A DNA stretch of 33,598 nt from Myxococcota bacterium. Lineage in GTDB: Bacteria > Myxococcota_A > UBA9160 > UBA4427. Shown one piece after another: positions 1-7,587 of this stretch; position 1 is the first letter of the stretch, and the number at the start of each line of letters is the position of its first letter. The position numbers were made by a program, and so were the translations under genes. The notes beneath the pieces were generated by a model. That model did not search any database, was not told where the DNA came from, and saw nothing but the letters and a program-made list of their open reading frames with translations. The DNA is taken from positions 1 through 33,598 of the forward strand of contig JAQWNI010000213.1 in assembly GCA_029268645.1 (NCBI GenBank), given 5' to 3'.

Positions 1-414
1 TTTGCTGCGATGTTTGATGCTGTCCCGGCAGGCCAAAACTTATATTTTGTTGAAAGTACGTACGTAACAGCTTTCCCGGCACAGGGCGTTCAAATCCCCG
101 ATGCATCAGTCAATATATATTTGGTTCTTGACTATGATGCAGTAACGCATATTGCTGATTTTGGTAGACAAGGATCTATCGCTTCGCAGGAACAAATTTA
201 TTTGATGGACACGAATGGGAGCAATCAGAGGAACATTTCGAATAGCTCAGTAGAGGATTCGAGGCCTGCCTGGTCCCCGGACGGAAACCAGATTATTTTT
301 TCCTCGTTTCGAGATGGAAACAGCCAAATCTACGTGATGGACGTCGACGGAAGCAAACGACAAAACATCTCGAACAATGCCTTCAGCAATAGCGACCCCG
401 CATGGAAACCCTGA
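1..414 (+). CDS. TolB-like PD40 beta-propeller protein, 3' end only
   Basis: The frame is open from the first base of the window, so the gene begins upstream and only its last ~137 codons are seen; an internal ATG at 10 is probably not the start. The C-terminal ~75 residues contain two WD40-like PD40 (TolB-type) blades: a repeated pattern of 'IYxMDxxGSxxxNIS' followed by 'xPAWSPDGNQIIFSS', the last blade ending at 'DPAWKP' just before the TGA. Such repeats form surface-exposed or periplasmic propellers that bind proteins or peptidoglycan-associated partners. The region before the repeats resembles no domain I recognise. The stretch is visibly richer in A/T than everything downstream. It converges with the cti gene. 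Whether the complete protein is secreted or a TolB paralogue cannot be judged from this fragment. Confidence 0.75.
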   Translation, partial: FAAMFDAVPAGQNLYFVESTYVTAFPAQGVQIPDASVNIYLVLDYDAVTHIADFGRQGSIASQEQIYLMDTNGSNQRNISNSSVEDSRPAWSPDGNQIIFSSFRDGNSQIYVMDVDGSKRQNISNNAFSNSDPAWKP

Positions 415-457
415 TCCAGTTTCGCACTGAATCTTTCGATGAGGCTGTGGTGCGTCC

Positions 458-476
458 GGGTCAGGTGGCTGGACCC
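458..476. terminator. Weak hairpin between convergent genes
   Basis: GGGTC (458-462) and GACCC (472-476) are inverted repeats, extendable to a seven-pair stem with one bulged G. The hairpin lies between two converging genes and touches the cti stop codon. No T-tract follows on either strand, so a bidirectional termination role is only a guess. Confidence 0.25.
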
Positions 477-2842
477 TAGTAGTTCCCATAGCGAGCGAGG
501 TCAAAAAGCCCGGCTTCGGTCGGCGACTGTTCTTGGAAATCCGATACAAACCAATCCATCGTTGGCCAGAATTGCGGATCCGTTCGCCGAACACCCCAGC
601 GGCCAGCGAGGGCCGAAAATTCATCCTCGCTCAACGCGGCTTGCAGCGCCGCAATGAAGGCGTCGAGTTGATTGAGATCGACATCGAAGGCGAAGTTCGG
701 GTAGCTCCCGAGATAGCCTCGGACGATGGTCAGAGTGTCTTTGCTCGAGTCGATCCGATTCTCTTCGTGAAACATGTAGGCGACATTCTTGTGGTCAATG
801 TTTCGCACGAGCGTCCAGGTGCTGGCCTCTGAGCCGGAGCGAATTCGAAGTCGTGTCACTTCTGGCAAATTTTGAATCCAGGGTCCCCGGACAGATGTCA
901 GCCAGCGGAGCTTGTCTTCGGTCTCCTTCTGCCAGGGAAGGGTGGCCGTTGAAGGGCAACTATCTTCCTTGCACCGATTGAGGGAATCGGCTGGGCCGGC
1001 AACGGCGGCATTGGCTTTTAGGATTTTCTCGTACAGCTGAACCTTGAATTCGCCGCCTTCTTCATACCGGACCGCGGTAGGGTAGTTGGGGTCGTCAAAC
1101 TTATCGGCCCACCGGTAGTCAACACTTCTCGAAGCACCGATGTACCAGCTCTCGTGAATTTCTTTTCGGCTTTCCGGGGGCAGCAGGGCGACAAAATTCA
1201 ACTCGCCCTGCATCCGGAGATGATCCATGTAGAGTCGTGTGGAGGCCTGATGGGTGAAGTTGCCGAAAACATCAAACCCCGCGACGAGGTCGTAATAGAT
1301 CCGCTCGAAAATCGGGTAGTCGATGATCCAGGCCGTTTTCGGCCAGCCGCCCTGCCACCCTTCGATCACCGTCGCGTTGTCCCAATGCCTGAAGACCGTC
1401 AGGAGCGCGTTGGTATTTTCTTGCTCGCCGTCCCAAACCGAATTGAGCCCCAGGCCCTCGGGGTGGGCTTCCGCATAGGCCTGACTACGACGACTGAGGT
1501 AATCGTGCTGGTGCCGACGATATTCGCCGAGGAAAGCGCTCGGGGTCAGCTGGCTGAGGTGTTCGGCGGGGAGGTCGAGAAATGCTTGGTTGGCTTCGAG
1601 AAATTCCGGCTGAGTGATCGAGACGTCATGATCCGGATCAAGAAAAGCTACGAAAAAGTGATCCTGAATGACGTTGGTCGCGACCTGTCCTCGACAGACC
1701 GGGCCACGGATGAAGCTCATGACGAAGAATTGAGCGTTGTCCAGCATATATTGGTAGCGGGCTCGAGCGGGAATTTCCTTGAAGGCGACAAAGGGGTTGC
1801 TGGCTTCCTTGGTTTCGTAACTTGGGAATCGTGTTGGGCTCCATTCTGATTCCAAGAACAATTCCGTGAGACGGGCTTTCTTCGCGTCGCCTAGAGGGTA
1901 GAGGGTGTGGGTTTTGTGAACGATTGTGCTGGTGACGGGTCTTAATCGGTACCAGAACGAAGTTGTGCCGGGATCATCATAAGGGCGCCGGGTGGCGATC
2001 TCTTGAATTGGCTGACCGGGTGCCGTAGAGGAACGCACGATACGAAAGAAAGGGCCCTCTGATGCAGTCTCGAAGTAAAGATGCGCTTGAAACCAATGCT
2101 CATAGAGGTAGCGACTCACGATTCTTTCTTTGAGGGACGGACCATTCAGAAACGATTCCCACTGCTTGAGCGCTTTTTGCGTCTCCGGAGCCATGGCCGG
2201 CTCTGGCCGATCGCTGGGGGCTCCGTCCGCGAGCCACGCTCCGAGCGTTACGAGTTCGGTCCGAGAAAGCGGTGCCGTGCCATAGGGCATGCCCCCCATG
2301 GAATGATCCCGGACATAGCGCCCAAACTGGTTCACCGTTGGGCATGACAGCGGTCGCACAATCGCGAGGTCCACTTCGGCCGGTAGTTTTTGGCCCTTGG
2401 GCGGTGGGTTCGCCGCGCCGAGTTCAAGCATCAGTCTAAGGAGCTGGGGAGAGTTGGGCTCTGCACCTTGGAGCACCGTAAAGAAATCTCGTTGACGCCA
2501 TTCTTCGGTGGTCGAAGCATCGACGAAGAGTCGACTGGGCTTCGCGGCACGAATTCTTTCTGCGTGGTAGACGGCTTCTTTGCTGGCTCCCCGCTGTAGC
2601 CCCTCTGGCGAGCTCAAGACAAGCTGACATGGGGCGTCATAGCAGGCGTGACAGACCACGCAGCGCGCATCAATGATCGCTTGAGCGGCGGCCGGGGTGA
2701 CAACCACAGGCGAATCTTGCTCCGAGACCTGCGTGGGAAGCGGAGGGAGATCGACTTCGGGTCCACGTTGGCAGCTGGTGAAGCCGAGCACGCAGACCAA
2801 GCCGATGAGCACACGGAGGGCGAGAGGGTTAAGCGACAACAC
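476..2842 (-). CDS. cti: Fatty acid cis/trans isomerase (Cti)
   Basis: Periplasmic haem c enzyme that converts cis- to trans-unsaturated acyl chains of membrane phospholipids in place, stiffening the membrane under solvent or heat stress. The diagnostic segment CVVCHACYDAPCQL lies just after the secretion signal: CVVCH is the haem-binding CXXCH, and the Cys-rich continuation is typical of Cti. The protein then runs as one long globular region to the stop. Secretion is supported by a hydrophobic segment ending in GFTSC, a lipobox-like site with Phe at -3. The start is uncertain: the frame stays open upstream to an ATG at 3031, but that would overlap the divergent hydrolase and put ~60 residues before the signal. 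GTG 2842 (788 aa), TTG 2839 or TTG 2878 fit a signal peptide better; none has a clear Shine-Dalgarno. Length then agrees with the roughly 760-residue family. No neighbour is an obvious partner. Confidence 0.9.
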   Translation of the reverse strand: MLSLNPLALRVLIGLVCVLGFTSCQRGPEVDLPPLPTQVSEQDSPVVVTPAAAQAIIDARCVVCHACYDAPCQLVLSSPEGLQRGASKEAVYHAERIRAAKPSRLFVDASTTEEWRQRDFFTVLQGAEPNSPQLLRLMLELGAANPPPKGQKLPAEVDLAIVRPLSCPTVNQFGRYVRDHSMGGMPYGTAPLSRTELVTLGAWLADGAPSDRPEPAMAPETQKALKQWESFLNGPSLKERIVSRYLYEHWFQAHLYFETASEGPFFRIVRSSTAPGQPIQEIATRRPYDDPGTTSFWYRLRPVTSTIVHKTHTLYPLGDAKKARLTELFLESEWSPTRFPSYETKEASNPFVAFKEIPARARYQYMLDNAQFFVMSFIRGPVCRGQVATNVIQDHFFVAFLDPDHDVSITQPEFLEANQAFLDLPAEHLSQLTPSAFLGEYRRHQHDYLSRRSQAYAEAHPEGLGLNSVWDGEQENTNALLTVFRHWDNATVIEGWQGGWPKTAWIIDYPIFERIYYDLVAGFDVFGNFTHQASTRLYMDHLRMQGELNFVALLPPESRKEIHESWYIGASRSVDYRWADKFDDPNYPTAVRYEEGGEFKVQLYEKILKANAAVAGPADSLNRCKEDSCPSTATLPWQKETEDKLRWLTSVRGPWIQNLPEVTRLRIRSGSEASTWTLVRNIDHKNVAYMFHEENRIDSSKDTLTIVRGYLGSYPNFAFDVDLNQLDAFIAALQAALSEDEFSALAGRWGVRRTDPQFWPTMDWFVSDFQEQSPTEAGLFDLARYGNY

Positions 2843-2987
2843 AGGGAGCAGAATATCTGCCCAAAAACAAAGATTCAATACGGTCCGTTGGTGGAAGGTG
2901 CTCTTTCCAAACCCTTCGAGGGCCCATCGCGCTACGCTCCATTCCGCATAAATGTTGCCCGAAACGCATGGAATCCGAAGGGAAATG

Positions 2988-3917
2988 ATGTCGAAGAGTC
3001 TCGTCGAGTTTGAAGGCCACGGAGGCGTCACCCTGCGAGGCGATTTCTATCAGCCGGAAGCCCCCGGCCCGGTTCCCGCTTTGGTGATGACCCACGGATT
3101 CTCTGCCACGCGTTCAATGTGTTTGGCTCCATTTGCTGAGACTTTCTGCCGCGCAGGCCTCGCCGTCTTGGTCTACGACCATCGATGCCTGGGGGACAGT
3201 GACGGGCGGCCTCGAGGCGAAATCAACCCCTGGGCGCAGATGCGGGATCAACGCAGCGCACTCTCATGGCTGGAAGCCCAGGAAGGGGTGGATCCCGATC
3301 GGCTTGGTCTTTGGGGCAGCAGTTTTAGCGGGGGCGAGGTCCTCGTGCTCGCCGCACTCGATGATCGAGTGAAGGCGGTGGTGGCCAACGTGCCTCTTGC
3401 GGGATTTCCTGGCCAGAATTACAACGATGCGGTCACGGGCTATGAATCCATGAAAGCCGTTTTGCTCGACGAGAGCGGCCAAGGTCTGGCCGACCGGAGC
3501 TCGGATGTTCCTCAGCGTCTTCGTGTTGTGGACGATGCTCGTTCACCGGAAGCGAACCCGCCGCCTATTTTTCTGCCCCAAGAAGAGTCTGCTGAATGGT
3601 TTTTGAGAGAGGGGCGGCGCCCGGGGTCTGGTTGGACCAATGACGTACAGCTCGTGAATGCCTTCGGGTGTGACCCCCCATTCGATCCCGGCTTCTGCGT
3701 CGAGTTCATCTCTCCGACGGCGCTATTGCTCGTGGTGGCGGAAGACGACAGGCTTTGTTCAGTAGAGGCTGCGCAAAAGGCTTTTGAAAGATCCGACGAA
3801 CCCAAACAGCTTTTGATGATTCCCGGACACCACTTTAGTAACTATCAAGGCGCTGCTCTAGAGACAACCGCTTCGGCGATGAAAGACTTTCTGGTCAAGC
3901 ATTTGAAGGCAAGGTGA
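2988..3917 (+). CDS. Alpha/beta hydrolase, dienelactone-hydrolase/S15-like
   Basis: A 309-residue cytoplasmic alpha/beta-fold hydrolase. An oxyanion-region 'MTHGF' sits at ~34-38. The nucleophile elbow is LWGSSFSGG with Ser112, the GxSxS variant seen in this branch. The acid is in VVAEDDR (Asp253 or Asp254) and the histidine in IPGHHF (His281/282), so the triad is complete and in order. No signal peptide is visible. Tandem ATGs occur at 2985 and 2988; the AAGGGA upstream best positions 2988, while the in-frame ATG at 2952 lacks a ribosome site and would extend into the cti promoter area. It is followed after four bases by a 2OG-Fe(II) oxygenase on the same strand, so the two are probably co-translated. 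Substrate unknown; an ester, lactone or amide is expected from the family. Confidence 0.88.
   Translation: MSKSLVEFEGHGGVTLRGDFYQPEAPGPVPALVMTHGFSATRSMCLAPFAETFCRAGLAVLVYDHRCLGDSDGRPRGEINPWAQMRDQRSALSWLEAQEGVDPDRLGLWGSSFSGGEVLVLAALDDRVKAVVANVPLAGFPGQNYNDAVTGYESMKAVLLDESGQGLADRSSDVPQRLRVVDDARSPEANPPPIFLPQEESAEWFLREGRRPGSGWTNDVQLVNAFGCDPPFDPGFCVEFISPTALLLVVAEDDRLCSVEAAQKAFERSDEPKQLLMIPGHHFSNYQGAALETTASAMKDFLVKHLKAR
3911..3917 (+). promoter_or_regulatory. Ribosome binding site supporting the GTG start at 3922
   Basis: AAGGTGA overlaps the stop codon of the hydrolase and lies four bases before GTG 3922. This supports the GTG as the real start of the oxygenase and indicates coupled translation of the pair. 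Confidence 0.6.
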
Positions 3918-3921
3918 ATCA

Positions 3922-4938
3922 GTGCGAGATCATGCCACCTTACCTGTCGTCGATTTGGCCGAGCTGGATGATCTGGCATCGCTAAAAAGAGGCCTTTTTG
4001 AGACAGGCTTCTTTTACCTTCGAGATCGCCCCGAAGGATTTCAGAGACTGGCGGCGATCCGAGAAGAGACCGCTCGTTTCTTGGCAGAACCCTTGGGAAA
4101 AAAACAAGAACAAGCGGGGTTACTGCGGGGCTATGCGGCTTTGGGTTCAGAGGATACTCAGGCCGGATTTGGCACCGGAGAGGCGGGAGAGGGCGACCTC
4201 TGCGAGAAGTATACGATCGGAACAGAGCCCACTGACTCTGAACGTGCGCAATGTCCGGCCTATTACGAGCAACCTGAAGCCAAGCGGTTCTTTGCGAAGA
4301 ACTGGTTTCCGAATCCGAGTTTCGAACGAGCCTGGAGGGAGTACTTTAACCATGTTGCGTCCTCTGCTTCTTTAGTGATGGAGGCAGTCCTGAAAGCCCT
4401 CGGGGTTTCGCAGGCGGCTTGGTTTGAACAGACGCATCGCCCCGTGAGCATTTTGCGGTTTCTGAACTACCCCGAAACAGCATCTCAGTCGGTTCGCATG
4501 GCGGCGCACTATGACGACAATCTGCTTACGCTCTTGCACCAAAGCATCATGGCCAATGGGATGAGTTCTCTGGAGGTCATGTTACCTGGAGCGTCAGATT
4601 GGCAGGCGGTGCCCGCTCATGACGAATTGTTTGTCGTGAATGTCGGGGAAGCGCTGATGTATCTGAGTGAAGGGCGAGCGGTGGCCACGAAGCACAGAGT
4701 CGCAGCGGTTCCTCCAGCGAAACGCTCGGGCAGTGCGCGCACCAGTATCGCGTACTTCCATGCGCCCAATTGGGATTGTCCGCTCCGTCCGGTGAAGCCT
4801 CGTGAGGTCGATTCCGAATTGGGGCAGATGAGCGCGACTTTCGGATTGGAAGCCTTACAAGACGCAGACGGAACGATTCCCTATGCGCGCCTTCAGAATC
4901 GGGCAGTGGACGGAGGCTTGGTCGATCAAGAAGGCTAA
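3922..4938 (+). CDS. 2-oxoglutarate/Fe(II) oxygenase, isopenicillin-N-synthase-like
   Basis: A 338-residue protein of the IPNS/2OG-Fe(II) dioxygenase superfamily. The N-terminal block 'LPVVDLAEL ... GFFYL' (residues 7-33) is the conserved DIOX_N opening. The jelly-roll core has the 2-His-1-carboxylate facial triad: HxD at His196/Asp198 (AAHYDDN) and distal His258 (ATKHRV), followed by the RxS co-substrate clamp at Arg273/Ser275 (ARTSIAYF). A 2-oxoglutarate-dependent hydroxylation, desaturation or cyclisation is therefore likely; the substrate is not evident. The GTG start is supported by AAGGTGA immediately upstream. It follows an alpha/beta hydrolase by four bases, suggesting both act on one small molecule. 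It converges on the photolyase gene with a 29-base gap. No regulator or transporter accompanies the pair. Confidence 0.9.
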   Translation: MRDHATLPVVDLAELDDLASLKRGLFETGFFYLRDRPEGFQRLAAIREETARFLAEPLGKKQEQAGLLRGYAALGSEDTQAGFGTGEAGEGDLCEKYTIGTEPTDSERAQCPAYYEQPEAKRFFAKNWFPNPSFERAWREYFNHVASSASLVMEAVLKALGVSQAAWFEQTHRPVSILRFLNYPETASQSVRMAAHYDDNLLTLLHQSIMANGMSSLEVMLPGASDWQAVPAHDELFVVNVGEALMYLSEGRAVATKHRVAAVPPAKRSGSARTSIAYFHAPNWDCPLRPVKPREVDSELGQMSATFGLEALQDADGTIPYARLQNRAVDGGLVDQEG

Positions 4939-4967
4939 GGCGAACGCGTCAGCGGTCCCCTACTCAT

Positions 4968-6383
4968 TTAGGTCCCGATCGCCTTATGGGCCTCTCGGGC
5001 CGCCTTGTAACGGTCGAGGGCCAGCGTCCGCCTCTCTGCATGGTCGACAATCCGCTCCGGGTAGCCTCCGGCCATCAAAGGAGTTTCCCAGGGGCGGTGC
5101 GCCGCCGAACCGGCCAAGGCTTCAAGCTCGGGAACCCAATGACGCACGTAGTCGCCGTTGGGGTCGAAACGCTCTCCCTGGCGGGTCGGATTAAAAATCC
5201 GGAAATACGGTGCCGCATCGTGCCCGGTGGAGGCCGCCCACTGCCAGCCACCGTTATTGCTGGCCGGATCACCATCGAGGAGGTGATTAAAAAAGTGCCG
5301 TTCGCCGATTCGCCAATCGATCAGCAGGTCTTTGACGAGAAAGCTGGCCACAATCATACGAACCCGGTTGTGCATCCAGCCGGTTCGCAAAAGCTGCCTC
5401 ATTCCGGCATCGACGATCGGGTAACCCGTCATCCCCTCCTGCCATGCTTTCAGTCCATTCGGGTCATCATTCCATTCGATCTTTCGATAGGCCGGCTGAA
5501 TGGATCGCCTCGAGGCGGAGGGGTGAGAGGCTAGAACCGCTGCGTAGAACTCCCTCCATGCAATCTCATTGATCCATTTTGTGGCGCCTTCCTGCCGAGA
5601 AGAGTCGTCCCGAACAGCGTCTAGAGCGCGGAGGACGCACTGCCTTGGCGAAAGAAGCCCGAAACGGAGAGCCGGCGAAAGTCTCGAGGTGCCGTCAAGG
5701 TCCGGCCGGTCTCTGTCCGCGGCGTAGAGTCCTACTGTCCGTTCAAGGAATTGGTCAAGCCGGCGTGCAGCACCTTTCTCGTTGGAAGACGGAAGGTCGA
5801 GCGCGGAGGCATGCGCTGACGCTAAAAGAGAAGGCTGCTTCGGTGAATCTTGACTGACGGGCAGGCCTTTCAAGCGAGGCAACGGTTTCGCTTTCGGTGC
5901 CTGTTCCTCCAGGCGCGCGTACCACCTTTTCCAGTAAGGCGTATAGACTGAAAAGGGCCTTCCGTCCTGGGTGAGGATTTCCCGATAATCAAATACGACG
6001 CGAGATTTGTGGGTGCGGACTTGGATGGCCCGGTCCCTCAGGGCCTCAGTCACTTGGTCATCCCTGTGAATCGAATAGGGACTGTAGTCCTCTGTCCAAG
6101 TGACCTGATCAATTTTGTACTCGCTACAAATTTTGGGAATGACCTTTGAGGGTTGACCTGACTTGAATATGAGAGTGACGCCTCGTTCCTGCAGTTCCGA
6201 TTGGAGTGATTCGAGAATCGCGCGGAGGAACTGGTGGCGGGGCGTTTCTCCGCCAGAGGCAGCCATCAACTTCGAGTCGACGATAAAAATCGCCGCTAGG
6301 CCTCCCGAAGCCCGAGCGGAATCTGCGAGCGCCGGGTTGTCTCTCAGTCTGAGATCATTTCGAAACCAGTGGAGAGAACGCAT
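4968..6383 (-). CDS. phrB: Deoxyribodipyrimidine photolyase (class I CPD type)
   Basis: Light-driven, FAD-dependent repair of cyclobutane pyrimidine dimers; 471 residues, normal for the class I photolyase/cryptochrome family. The N-terminal antenna domain opens with the classic 'LHWFRNDLRLRDNPAL' and 'TWTEDYSPY'. The C-terminal FAD domain shows the strings 'NEIAWREFYA', 'GYPIVDAGMRQLL', 'GWMHNRVRMIVASFL' and 'DPASNNGGWQW', which include the FAD-contacting and Trp electron-transfer residues. Start chosen at ATG 6383 because the family begins right there; an upstream in-frame ATG at 6563 would add 60 residues that are out-of-frame SRPBCC gene. The start overlaps the end of the SRPBCC gene by 29 bases, so it is likely the third gene of a 7436-to-4968 operon driven from the divergent promoter region near 7490-7556. 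Confidence 0.96.
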   Translation of the reverse strand: MRSLHWFRNDLRLRDNPALADSARASGGLAAIFIVDSKLMAASGGETPRHQFLRAILESLQSELQERGVTLIFKSGQPSKVIPKICSEYKIDQVTWTEDYSPYSIHRDDQVTEALRDRAIQVRTHKSRVVFDYREILTQDGRPFSVYTPYWKRWYARLEEQAPKAKPLPRLKGLPVSQDSPKQPSLLASAHASALDLPSSNEKGAARRLDQFLERTVGLYAADRDRPDLDGTSRLSPALRFGLLSPRQCVLRALDAVRDDSSRQEGATKWINEIAWREFYAAVLASHPSASRRSIQPAYRKIEWNDDPNGLKAWQEGMTGYPIVDAGMRQLLRTGWMHNRVRMIVASFLVKDLLIDWRIGERHFFNHLLDGDPASNNGGWQWAASTGHDAAPYFRIFNPTRQGERFDPNGDYVRHWVPELEALAGSAAHRPWETPLMAGGYPERIVDHAERRTLALDRYKAAREAHKAIGT

Positions 6384-6888
6384 GGTTTGGCCCCGTTCTA
6401 GGCTGCTTGGTGGGTGGACGAGATGGTTCCAGTGTGAGCGCCCCGAGCAGCTCTTGGATCGTGGACTCTCGATAGTCAAATATGCGGCGGAGCTGACGGC
6501 GAACGACGGGATGGGCCACTTCTCCAAGGGGCCAGAAAGGAAGGGCATAGTTGACCAAATCAATCATTGTTGTGCCCTGACCCTCCGGGACTAGAAAGTG
6601 CCTGTGATGCCAGAGCCGGTACGGACTTTTCAGGGCCGTGTCGGTGAAACTTTGATTGGGTCGCCAATCTTCGATACGTGATCGCCAAGTGATTGGAACC
6701 CCCCAGAGCCTCATCCGGTACGCGATCTCGAGGCCTTCCCTCATTTTGCCCGACGGATTTTCATTGAGTGAAAAATCCAATTCAGGAGGCGTGATTCGCT
6801 GGAGGTTCAGGGGGTCGCAGAAGAATTGAAAGGCGTTTTCGACAGAGAGAGGGAGCCAGGTCATTCGGTGGAGTTGATGCAGTCGCAT
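6355..6888 (-). CDS. SRPBCC (START-like) family protein
   Basis: A 177-residue protein of the SRPBCC/Bet v1-like helix-grip fold, often annotated as a cyclase/dehydrase-like ligand-binding domain. Family signatures are the N-terminal 'LPLSVENAFQFFCDPLNLQRITPPEL', the central 'IAYRMRLWGVPITWRSRIEDW' and 'FTDTALKSPYRLWHHRH'. ATG 6888 is preceded by GAGGG at good spacing; a longer open frame to 7479 exists only because it runs antiparallel to, or in a shifted frame of, the membrane-protein gene. It lies between that gene and the photolyase and overlaps the photolyase start. I recall proteins of this type being frequent neighbours of photolyase in light-induced proteobacterial clusters. Ligand and reaction are unknown. 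The C-terminal ~25 residues (Pro/Thr/Arg-rich) lie outside the fold and coincide with the overlap. Confidence 0.85.
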   Translation of the reverse strand: MRLHQLHRMTWLPLSVENAFQFFCDPLNLQRITPPELDFSLNENPSGKMREGLEIAYRMRLWGVPITWRSRIEDWRPNQSFTDTALKSPYRLWHHRHFLVPEGQGTTMIDLVNYALPFWPLGEVAHPVVRRQLRRIFDYRESTIQELLGALTLEPSRPPTKQPRTGPNHAFSPLVSK

Positions 6889-6911
6889 GAGTGAGCCCTC
6901 GTCAATCGAGA

Positions 6912-7436
6912 CTATTGATGGATGAAATCTTCGATTTTCGGCATCGCGTTCAGGCAGAAAGCCATCGCCACAGCCGCTGCCGCGTTGGCACCGCAGATCG
7001 AGAACCATCCAAGAGTTTGACCGATTCCCGGGGCGAGGCCGAGAATCGCGAGTAACAGCCCAGCGTTCAGGGCCATGAAGATCATAAAAATACCTTGGAT
7101 CGAAGCGGCCTTCAGTTTCAAAGCATGGAGGGCGAAGGTCGTCGCAATGCCGAAAACAGCGAAGGCCAAGAAGTGGACGATCGAGAATCCTGCGACCAGG
7201 CTGAGATTGATCGGGACAGACGCGCTCGGAGCGGCTCCCTGGAGCACCACGGCGCCGGCCAGAGAGGGAGAGAACATGGGGACCCGGGTGATGGCGTCGA
7301 CGAGGAGGAACCAGAGCGCAACGGCACCGGCTCCAAAGGAGCCCGAGGCAATGCCGAGGGCGAGGAGGATTTTTTCCTCCCTGGGTTGAGGTGCTGCGAG
7401 GGCGACAGTTTGAGGTCGGTAGGGCAGAGTCGGCAT
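6912..7436 (-). CDS. Small integral membrane protein, four helices, unknown function
   Basis: A 174-residue protein not recognised as a named family. After a short cytoplasmic N-terminus with a charged 'PREEK' there are four hydrophobic segments at about 22-47, 76-99, 107-131 and 138-165, many Gly/Ala-rich, and a short polar tail. Start ATG 7436 has AAGGAAG seven bases upstream. It is the first gene downstream of the divergent regulatory element, with about 50 bases of leader, and is followed after 23 bases by the SRPBCC gene and then the photolyase. The arrangement suggests a membrane component of the same light or oxidative-stress response. No catalytic or transport motif is visible. Confidence 0.8.
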   Translation of the reverse strand: MPTLPYRPQTVALAAPQPREEKILLALGIASGSFGAGAVALWFLLVDAITRVPMFSPSLAGAVVLQGAAPSASVPINLSLVAGFSIVHFLAFAVFGIATTFALHALKLKAASIQGIFMIFMALNAGLLLAILGLAPGIGQTLGWFSICGANAAAAVAMAFCLNAMPKIEDFIHQ

Positions 7437-7489
7437 GATTCTTCCTTTTTTGGCTCGCCTGAGGCGGGCCCTGGGGCATTCAATAGTCC

Positions 7490-7556
7490 AATCCTAGTAT
7501 TCGTCCATAAATTGTCCAGAAAAAAGCTGGACAAAATTTGAAAATGAGCGAGGATT
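7490..7556. promoter_or_regulatory. Symmetric divergent promoter/operator
   Basis: A perfect 8-base inverted repeat, TTGTCCAG (7512-7519) and CTGGACAA (7527-7534), sits at the centre of the 151-base gap between divergent genes. On each strand the TGGACA of the repeat is followed by exactly 18 bases and then GGATT (plus strand 7552-7556; minus strand 7494-7490), so the whole 67-base region is two-fold symmetric about 7523. TGGACA differs from the housekeeping -35 by one base; the hexamers sixteen bases further (TAGGAT on minus, GAGGAT on plus) are poor -10s. Two further GTCCA copies occur on the plus strand at 7503-7507 and 7486-7490, the former 11 bases from the copy at 7514. I read this as two face-to-face promoters whose -35 regions are covered by one dimeric regulator. 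A MerR/CarH/LitR-type light repressor is an attractive but unproven candidate. Confidence 0.6.
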
Positions 7557-7587
7557 AAGGAATGGAAACAAACCCCCGAGGGGCATC

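Noticed and set aside
1154-1849. Long plus-strand open frame opposite cti
   Set aside because: No domain, no ribosome site, and fully antisense to the well-supported isomerase; a shadow of GC-rich coding sequence.
6889-7479. N-terminal extension of the SRPBCC frame up to 7479
   Set aside because: It overlaps the membrane-protein gene on the same strand in another frame, is Pro/Arg/Ser-rich junk, and the ATG at 6888 has a good ribosome site.
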